Source: Deltaproteobacteria bacterium UBA2385
GTDB lineage: Bacteria > Myxococcota_A > UBA796 > UBA2385
Direction of reading: 5' to 3'
NCBI GenBank assembly: GCA_002343455.1
Contig: DDSR01000337.1
Span: 1 to 9,813, forward strand
Length of the DNA: 9,813 nt
Positions 5,984 to 9,813 of the stretch are shown here, in pieces; position 1 is the first letter of the stretch, and each line of letters begins with the position of its first letter. A program made the position numbers and the translations under genes. A model generated the notes under the pieces. It worked only from the letters and a program-made list of their open reading frames with translations, had not been told where the DNA came from and did no database searches.

Positions 5984-6897
5984 TCCCCTCCCTCAGCCTG
6001 CTCCTCATGCTCGTCGCCCCCTCGCAGGCAGGGGCGATCCGCCTCGAACGGGTCGAGCTCCTCTCCGACGACACGGGCAAGTGGCTGCAGCACGACCTGC
6101 CGGCCGTGGGCATCAAGCCGGCGGTCACGGGCATCCGGCTTCTGGAGCAGGTCCAGCTCTCCTGGGCCCTCAAGGGCGAGAACCTGATCATCGGCACCAG
6201 CCTGGAGAGCCAGTCGATCAGCTTTCAGCGCGGGCTGGGCGTGAACGCCGCCAACGGGGCCCTGGGCCTGTACGGAGGGGTCTCCACCAAGCTGCTGCTG
6301 CCCCGCGGCGCGATGGCCGGCCTGGACTGGCGCAAGGAGCGCCTGCGCCTGTCGGCCGGGCTGAGCCTGTACTCGGCGACCTCCTGGGCCAAGCCCTCCT
6401 GGTCCACCTGGACGGCGCTCCCGGTGCTGGGCGTCTCGATCCTGACCGGCAAGCTGGCCAGCGAGCCGCGCTTCCGCTCGGCGCCCGAGGATCGCAGCTC
6501 GCTGCGCAGCGATCCCGTGCCGCCCCCGCGCGCCGAGGACGGCTCTCCGGGGACCGAGCTGGTGCCGCCGGGCGAGGTCGCGCCAACGGGTGAGGTCGCG
6601 CCAACGGGTGAGGTCACGCCTGCCGGAGAGGTCGCGCCTACGGGCGCCGTGGCGCCTGCGGGCGAAGGCGAGACCGCGCCCGTTGAGGGGGCGCGGGAGC
6701 TGCCGCGGCCGGCCGATCCTCCGCCCCCGGCGGTGGAGGTCGAGGTTACCGTGCCGACGGGGCCCAGCGCCGTGGAGTTCGTCTCGCCGACCCAGGTGGT
6801 CCTGCCGGGTGATGCCCCGACCCAGGTCATCATCGGCGGCGAGGAGACGGAAGAAGAAGACGAGGACGAATCCTCACAAGAGAAAGACAAACGCTGA
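5980..6897 (+). CDS. Exported protein with hexapeptide (GEVAPT) repeats and acidic tail
   Basis: This 305-residue protein is of unknown function. It starts at GTG 5980, overlapping the preceding stop by four bases (GTGA), with GGAG about 8 nt upstream; translational coupling to the GDPD-like gene is likely. Residues 1-18 (MIPSLSLLLMLVAPSQAG) look like a type I signal peptide cleaved after SQA. Residues about 20-160 are rich in alternating hydrophobic and polar strands with Gly turns (GVNAANGALGLYGGVSTKLLL, LRLSAGLSLYSATSW), suggesting a small beta-barrel or beta-sandwich. After this come a charged spacer, five hexapeptide repeats of the GEVAPT type (198-227), a Pro-rich stretch, and a final acidic, Ser/Lys-ending tail (EETEEEDEDESS). 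No cysteine is present. The repeat and tail are probably flexible and could span the periplasm or bind the cell wall. No known family is recognised. Confidence 0.8.
   Translation: MIPSLSLLLMLVAPSQAGAIRLERVELLSDDTGKWLQHDLPAVGIKPAVTGIRLLEQVQLSWALKGENLIIGTSLESQSISFQRGLGVNAANGALGLYGGVSTKLLLPRGAMAGLDWRKERLRLSAGLSLYSATSWAKPSWSTWTALPVLGVSILTGKLASEPRFRSAPEDRSSLRSDPVPPPRAEDGSPGTELVPPGEVAPTGEVAPTGEVTPAGEVAPTGAVAPAGEGETAPVEGARELPRPADPPPPAVEVEVTVPTGPSAVEFVSPTQVVLPGDAPTQVIIGGEETEEEDEDESSQEKDKR
6571..6660 (+). repeat. Five tandem 18-nt units encoding GEVAPT-type hexapeptides
   Basis: Units start at 6571, 6589, 6607, 6625 and 6643. The first two are identical except for one third-position base, and the later ones drift (EVTPA, EVAPT, AVAPA). 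The near-identity of units 1 and 2 points to recent slippage or unequal exchange, so copy number may vary between strains. The unit keeps the reading frame, so changes in number would lengthen or shorten only the linker. Confidence 0.85.
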
Positions 6898-6939
6898 GCC
6901 CCCTGGGACTACCATTCGCCCCGTACTGGAGGCCGCGCT

Positions 6940-7338
6940 GTGACCCTTCGACCCCTGACCCTGATCTGCGTCCTGGCGCTCGGCGCCTGCACCATCCCTG
7001 GCGTCAACGACAAGGATGATCCCGAAGAGACCGCCGACGGCGGCGGGGGCGCTGGGGACGGCGGGGGCGAGGACGAGTACACCTGGGAGCCCTGCGAGGA
7101 GACCTGGGTCCACTACGTCGGGCCCGATTCGCCGATGGTCGGGGACGAGTGGACGATCTGGCTGAAGTGCGACGGGGCCATCCTGACCGGGCCGACGGTC
7201 ATCCGCTTCGAGCCGGACCTGGGCTTCGCGCTGGTCGAGGACAACGTCATCACCTGGAACAAGTCCGGCGAGACCCTGCTCTACGTCCAGACCGGCACCG
7301 AGCGGGCCGAGCTCGACGTGACGGTCGGCAACGAGTAG
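6940..7338 (+). CDS. Small lipoprotein with Gly/Asp linker and Ig-like domain
   Basis: This 132-residue lipoprotein starts at GTG 6940, with GGAGG 7 nt upstream. The signal is TLRPLTLICVLALGAC, with a standard L-G-A-C lipobox and Cys17 lipidated. A flexible acidic/Gly linker follows (about 20-46, with GGGG and GGGE runs). Residues about 50-132 look like one beta-sandwich domain of the bacterial Ig-like kind, with strands around TWVHYV, DEWTIWLKC, PTVIRFEP, NVITWNKSGETLLYVQT and AELDVTVG. Cys52 and Cys77 could form a disulfide. The product is probably tethered to a membrane and acts as a binding or structural partner. It lies 42 nt after the repeat-protein gene and 6 nt before the nucleosidase gene, so co-transcription is likely. 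The specific role is unknown. Confidence 0.8.
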   Translation: MTLRPLTLICVLALGACTIPGVNDKDDPEETADGGGGAGDGGGEDEYTWEPCEETWVHYVGPDSPMVGDEWTIWLKCDGAILTGPTVIRFEPDLGFALVEDNVITWNKSGETLLYVQTGTERAELDVTVGNE

Positions 7339-7344
7339 CGCCGC

Positions 7345-8049
7345 ATGGCGCGGGTGCTGTGGGTCGCGGCCATGCACGCCGAGGCCCTCGCCCTGACGGG
7401 GGTCCTCTCGGGGCTTCGGGTGCGAGGCGGAGGGGCCGAGGGGCGCGTCGGGGCGCACCATGTCCGCCTGGTTCGCCTGGGGGTCGGCCCCCGGCGCGGG
7501 CGAGAGCGCACCGCCGCGGCGCTGGACGGCTGGGCGCCGGACCTGGTGCTCAACCTGGGGACCTGCGGGGCCCTCGTCGACGAGCTGAAGCGAGGCGATG
7601 TCCTGCACGGCGCGGCGTTGCTGGGCCAAGGCGGTCGGAGCGAGCTGCTCCCCCTGTCGGGCCGCGCCATGGCGATCGTGACGGTCCGTCGGCCGGTCGT
7701 TCAGCGTGAGGAGCGCGCCCGCCTCGCCGCCTTGGGCGCCCAGGCCTGCGAGATGGAGGCCGACGGCGTCCGGGCGGCGTGCGCCGAGCGGGGCGTCCCC
7801 CTCTTCGTCGTCAAGGTCGTCAGCGACCAGGCGGGCGCGGAGCCCGACGCGGCCCTGCCGGTCGGGGCCGGTCGGCTGCCGCTGCTGCTGGCGACGGCCC
7901 GCTTCTCGACCCGGGCCTTCCAGCTGGTGCGTCAGCACCTCGCCCCCCAGCTCCCGCGCTGGATGGACGAAGCCGCCGGCGAGCCGGGCTTGATAGGGCC
8001 CTCACTCCCCGTTTCCGAGGCAGTCCATGACCCACGCAGCAGCCCATAG
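7345..8049 (+). CDS. Nucleoside phosphorylase / MTA-SAH nucleosidase-like protein
   Basis: This 234-residue cytoplasmic protein belongs to the PNP/UDP phosphorylase superfamily. Visible marks are VAAMHAEALAL (E13 at the place of the acidic residue near the start of MTA/SAH nucleosidases), LGVG (46-49), DLVLNLGTCGAL (66-77, the NTGSAGG strand), CEMEADGVRAA (135-145, with E136 and E138 in the ribose-binding EME position) and VVKVVSDQA (157-163, D161 as the purine-contacting acid). Members cleave or phosphorolyse N-glycosidic bonds of nucleosides. The segment between the GTCG and EME motifs is shorter than in E. coli Pfs, so substrate choice may differ. Hopanoid-associated phosphorylases and futalosine hydrolase-like proteins are alternatives. 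The last 20 or so residues look unstructured and overlap the next gene by 23 nt. It starts 6 nt after the lipoprotein stop. Confidence 0.82.
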   Translation: MARVLWVAAMHAEALALTGVLSGLRVRGGGAEGRVGAHHVRLVRLGVGPRRGRERTAAALDGWAPDLVLNLGTCGALVDELKRGDVLHGAALLGQGGRSELLPLSGRAMAIVTVRRPVVQREERARLAALGAQACEMEADGVRAACAERGVPLFVVKVVSDQAGAEPDAALPVGAGRLPLLLATARFSTRAFQLVRQHLAPQLPRWMDEAAGEPGLIGPSLPVSEAVHDPRSSP

Positions 8050-8815
8050 CGGCCATCACATCATCGTCACCGGCGCCGGCACCGGCATCGGCCAGGCCAT
8101 CGCCCTCCGCCTCGCCCGCGAGGGGGCCAGCCTCTCCCTGCTGGCCCGCGACACGGCCCGCCTGCAGCAGACCGCCCGGGCCGCCCTGGACCAGGGGGCC
8201 CAGTCGGTCCACGTCGGGGGCTGCGATGTGCGCGACCGGGTCTCGGTGGATCGGGCCATCGACGCCTGCGCCTCGGTCCTGGGCCCGGTCTACGCCCTGG
8301 TGGCCAACGCTGGCGTAGGAGGGCCCAACAGCCCCGGCGCCGAGGACCGCTTCGACGACCTCGTGCAGACCAACCTGGTCGGGACCTACTCCTGCCTGCG
8401 CGCCGCCCAGCGACACCTGGTCCCCGGACCCGCGATGCGCCACCTGGTGGTCGTCTCCAGCATCCTCGGGCGCTTCGGCGTCCCCGGCTACACCGGCTAC
8501 TGCGCCAGCAAGAGCGCCCTGCTGGGGCTGGTGCGGGCCCTGGCCCTGGAGCTGGCCTCCGAGCACGTCCAGGTCAACGCGCTCTGCCCGGGCTGGGTGG
8601 ACACCGAGATGTCGCGAGAGGGCATCGCCGGGATGGCCAAGGGCATGGGCGTCAGCTTCGAGGAGGCCATGAAGGTCGCGATGAGCGCGGTGCCGGCGGG
8701 CCGGATGAGCCAGCCCTCGGAGATCGCCGGGGTGGTGGCCTGGCTGCTGGGCCCCGACGCGCGCGGGGTGACCGGCCAGGGCATCGACGTCAATGGCGGC
8801 GCCTGGATGGGCTGA
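8027..8815 (+). CDS. Short-chain dehydrogenase/reductase (classical SDR)
   Basis: This 262-residue NAD(P)-dependent oxidoreductase has the standard length of a classical SDR. It shows the cofactor loop TGAGTGIG (15-22), D67 in CDVRD, NAG (94-96), N116 in TNLVG, S145 in VVVSSILG, and the catalytic pair Y158/K162 in YCASK. After these come the CPGWVDTEM segment (187-195) and the C-terminal GQGIDVNGGAWMG. Arg41 after the second strand (LLARD) favours NADPH. The overall pattern, including ASKSALLGLVRALALEL and PSEIAGVVAWLLGPDARGVTGQG, resembles ketoacyl-reductase or hydroxyacyl-dehydrogenase-type members, but the substrate cannot be assigned. The ATG lies within the end of the nucleosidase gene (23-nt overlap, different frame), which suggests coupled translation. 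It is the last gene of the plus-strand run. Confidence 0.94.
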   Translation: MTHAAAHSGHHIIVTGAGTGIGQAIALRLAREGASLSLLARDTARLQQTARAALDQGAQSVHVGGCDVRDRVSVDRAIDACASVLGPVYALVANAGVGGPNSPGAEDRFDDLVQTNLVGTYSCLRAAQRHLVPGPAMRHLVVVSSILGRFGVPGYTGYCASKSALLGLVRALALELASEHVQVNALCPGWVDTEMSREGIAGMAKGMGVSFEEAMKVAMSAVPAGRMSQPSEIAGVVAWLLGPDARGVTGQGIDVNGGAWMG

Positions 8816-8833
8816 GGCTCAGGCCTTCCAGGC
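8801..8833. terminator. 33-bp near-perfect palindrome holding both convergent stop codons
   Basis: Arms 8801-8816 and 8818-8833 pair at 14 of 16 positions around base 8817, with outer arms GCCTGGA and TCCAGGC and inner arms CTGAG and CTCAG. The plus-strand TGA (8813-8815) and the minus-strand TGA (complement of 8819-8821) are mirror images within it. A stem formed on either transcript would sit at the end of that message, as expected of a bidirectional terminator, although no T-tract follows. The symmetry arises because the two genes end in almost the same codons (AWMG-stop and AWKA-stop). Confidence 0.6.
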
Positions 8834-9283
8834 TCGCCCCTCGTCCGTCAGCGTGACCATGCCGGTCTGGCTGTCGTAGAGCACCAGCCCGTTCTCGGTC
8901 AGGTCTTCCATCAGGTTGGAGAAGGCCTTGTGCGCGACGAAGAAGCGGCGCTCGCTGTGGTCGTGCATCGGGCCCATCGGCGACGAGCCCCCCTGCTCGC
9001 CCAGCCACCTGAGCATGCCGGCCTTGGTCTTGAGCTGGTGCTTGCGGATCTTCTCGGCGTCGACGGTCTTGGCGGCGGCGGGCTCCTCGGGCGCTGCCGC
9101 CGGAGCTGGAGCCGGAGCTGGGGGAGGCGGGCGAGGTGGCGGAGGCGGGCTGGCCTGGGGAGTCGCCACAGGGGTCGCCGCCGTGCTGGGCATCGCGCCG
9201 GCCGGAGCGGTCGCGCCGCCGGCAGGCTTCTCCTTGCCCAGCAAACCCTTGACCGTCTCTTTGATGCGGTTTCGAAGTCCCAT
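8819..9283 (-). CDS. Pro/Ala-linker protein with winged-helix-like C-terminus
   Basis: This is a 154-residue protein. The ATG at 9283 has GGAGG a few bases upstream. Residues 1-18 (MGLRNRIKETVKGLLGKE) form a basic amphipathic helix without a signal peptide. Residues about 20-71 are a Pro/Ala-rich disordered linker with PPPPPRPPPP at 46-55. Residues about 73-154 are compact: a KIRKHQLKTKAGMLRWLGEQ helix, a loop with HDHSERRFF, then AFSNLMEDLTENGLVLYDSQTGMVTLTDEG, which has the helix-wing pattern of small winged-helix domains (strand, turn, strand, ending in an LTDEGR helix). DNA binding is possible but not shown, because winged helices also mediate protein contacts. The N-terminal helix could touch a membrane or partner. 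The gene converges on the dehydrogenase and is divergent from the sulfatase-like gene (62 nt between starts). Confidence 0.8.
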   Translation of the reverse strand: MGLRNRIKETVKGLLGKEKPAGGATAPAGAMPSTAATPVATPQASPPPPPRPPPPAPAPAPAAAPEEPAAAKTVDAEKIRKHQLKTKAGMLRWLGEQGGSSPMGPMHDHSERRFFVAHKAFSNLMEDLTENGLVLYDSQTGMVTLTDEGRAWKA

Positions 9284-9345
9284 CTCGCCTCCCGATCTGC
9301 ACCCCTAACTCCCGCAACGTGCTAGCCGACACTCCGGAGTCGGGC

Positions 9346-9813
9346 ATGGTCGGCAGGGATGAGCGCGCAGAACCCCCTCGAGGCGCCCGCAACGTCGTCC
9401 TGGTGGTGCTCGACTCGCTGCGCTTCGACAGCCTGATGGCCTCCCGGCCCCAGGTCCTGCCTCGCCTGGGCCGCATCGAGCGTCGCCACAGCTATGCGAC
9501 CTGGACCTCACCGGCGCACTTCAACCTGTTGATGGGCCTGCTGCCGCACACCTCGCCCACCCATGTCTTCGCCAGCGCCTGGTACCAGCAGGATCTGCTC
9601 CGCTACCGCCAGCGCCTGGGCGTCGAGGGGGTCAGCTTCACCGGGATGCTGCCCGGCCTGTGGCTGCCGCACCTGCTGCGTGATCAGCTCGGCTACCGCA
9701 CCGGCGCCCGGGTCAGCATGCCGGTGCTCAACCCCGCCACCCCACTCAACCTCGGCTTCGACCTCTACGAGCTGGCCGAGCGCCACAACGTAAGCACCGT
9801 CCCATCCCCAGGC
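9346..9813 (+). CDS. Sulfatase / alkaline-phosphatase superfamily protein, N-terminal part (runs off right edge)
   Basis: This is the first 156 codons of a gene that stays open to the window end. The ATG at 9346 has GGAG (9336-9339) six bases upstream. The N-terminus has no signal peptide. NVVLVVLDSLRFDSL (16-30) is the superfamily's first strand, with Asp23 as the expected metal ligand. SYATWTSPAHFNLLMG (49-64) matches the nucleophile region: TSPAH (54-58) lines up with the C-x-P-x-R sulfatase motif, placing Thr54 where true sulfatases have the formylglycine-forming Cys/Ser, with His58 in place of Arg. It is therefore probably a phosphatase, phosphotransferase or other hydrolase of the fold, not a classical sulfatase. 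The remaining metal ligands lie beyond the window, so the activity is not assignable. Confidence 0.82.
   Translation, partial: MVGRDERAEPPRGARNVVLVVLDSLRFDSLMASRPQVLPRLGRIERRHSYATWTSPAHFNLLMGLLPHTSPTHVFASAWYQQDLLRYRQRLGVEGVSFTGMLPGLWLPHLLRDQLGYRTGARVSMPVLNPATPLNLGFDLYELAERHNVSTVPSPG

Noticed and set aside
6225..6890. Minus-strand frame of 221 codons opposite the GEVAPT protein
   Set aside because: It is Ser/Gly/Thr-rich and mirrors the tandem repeat; no start signal or domain is seen.
8790..9476. Minus-strand open frame of 228 codons crossing the 9283 gene
   Set aside because: It is an Arg/Ser-rich shadow that spans two genes in the wrong frame. The 154-residue frame has a ribosome binding site and a folded-looking C-terminus.

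Overview
The window is very GC-rich, with strong G/C bias at third codon positions. It is dense with small secreted lipoproteins and carries a MopE-type metal-binding-repeat protein joined to an FG-GAP propeller. Together these suggest a Myxococcota or related deltaproteobacterial-type genome, a placement inferred from gene style and not from a marker gene. No rRNA, tRNA, CRISPR array, transposase or phage gene was seen.

Layout: (1) 1-188, the start of an unrecognised minus-strand gene that runs off the left edge. (2) 189-361, a divergent intergenic region with a 12-bp palindrome and an 11-bp direct repeat. (3) 362-1189, a lipoprotein with an exact metzincin-type zinc signature. (4) A long imperfect hairpin at about 1204-1269, then 1312-2541, an Old Yellow Enzyme-family flavin oxidoreductase. 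(5) 2560-4941 on the minus strand, a 793-residue lipoprotein with six MopE-like metal-binding repeats and a seven-bladed FG-GAP propeller. Its best start appears to be an ATC codon. (6) 5042-8815, a tight plus-strand run of five genes: a catalytically degenerate GDPD-like lipoprotein, a secreted protein with hexapeptide repeats (GTGA overlap with the gene before), a small Ig-like lipoprotein, a nucleoside phosphorylase/MTA-SAH nucleosidase-like enzyme, and a classical short-chain dehydrogenase (23-nt overlap). (7) 8819-9283 on the minus strand, a protein with a Pro/Ala-rich linker and a winged-helix-like C-terminus. It converges on the dehydrogenase, and the two stop codons sit inside a 33-bp near-perfect palindrome. 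(8) 9346 to the right edge, the N-terminal part of a sulfatase/alkaline-phosphatase-superfamily protein.

Working together: four envelope proteins lie side by side in 2560-7338, namely the propeller lipoprotein, the pseudo-GDPD, the repeat protein and the Ig-like lipoprotein. Three of these are co-directional and tightly spaced, and the fourth is divergent across about 100 bp. This suggests a cell-envelope module, but no substrate or pathway can be read from the sequence. The two cytoplasmic enzymes at the end of the run have no obvious link to the envelope genes and may simply share transcription.
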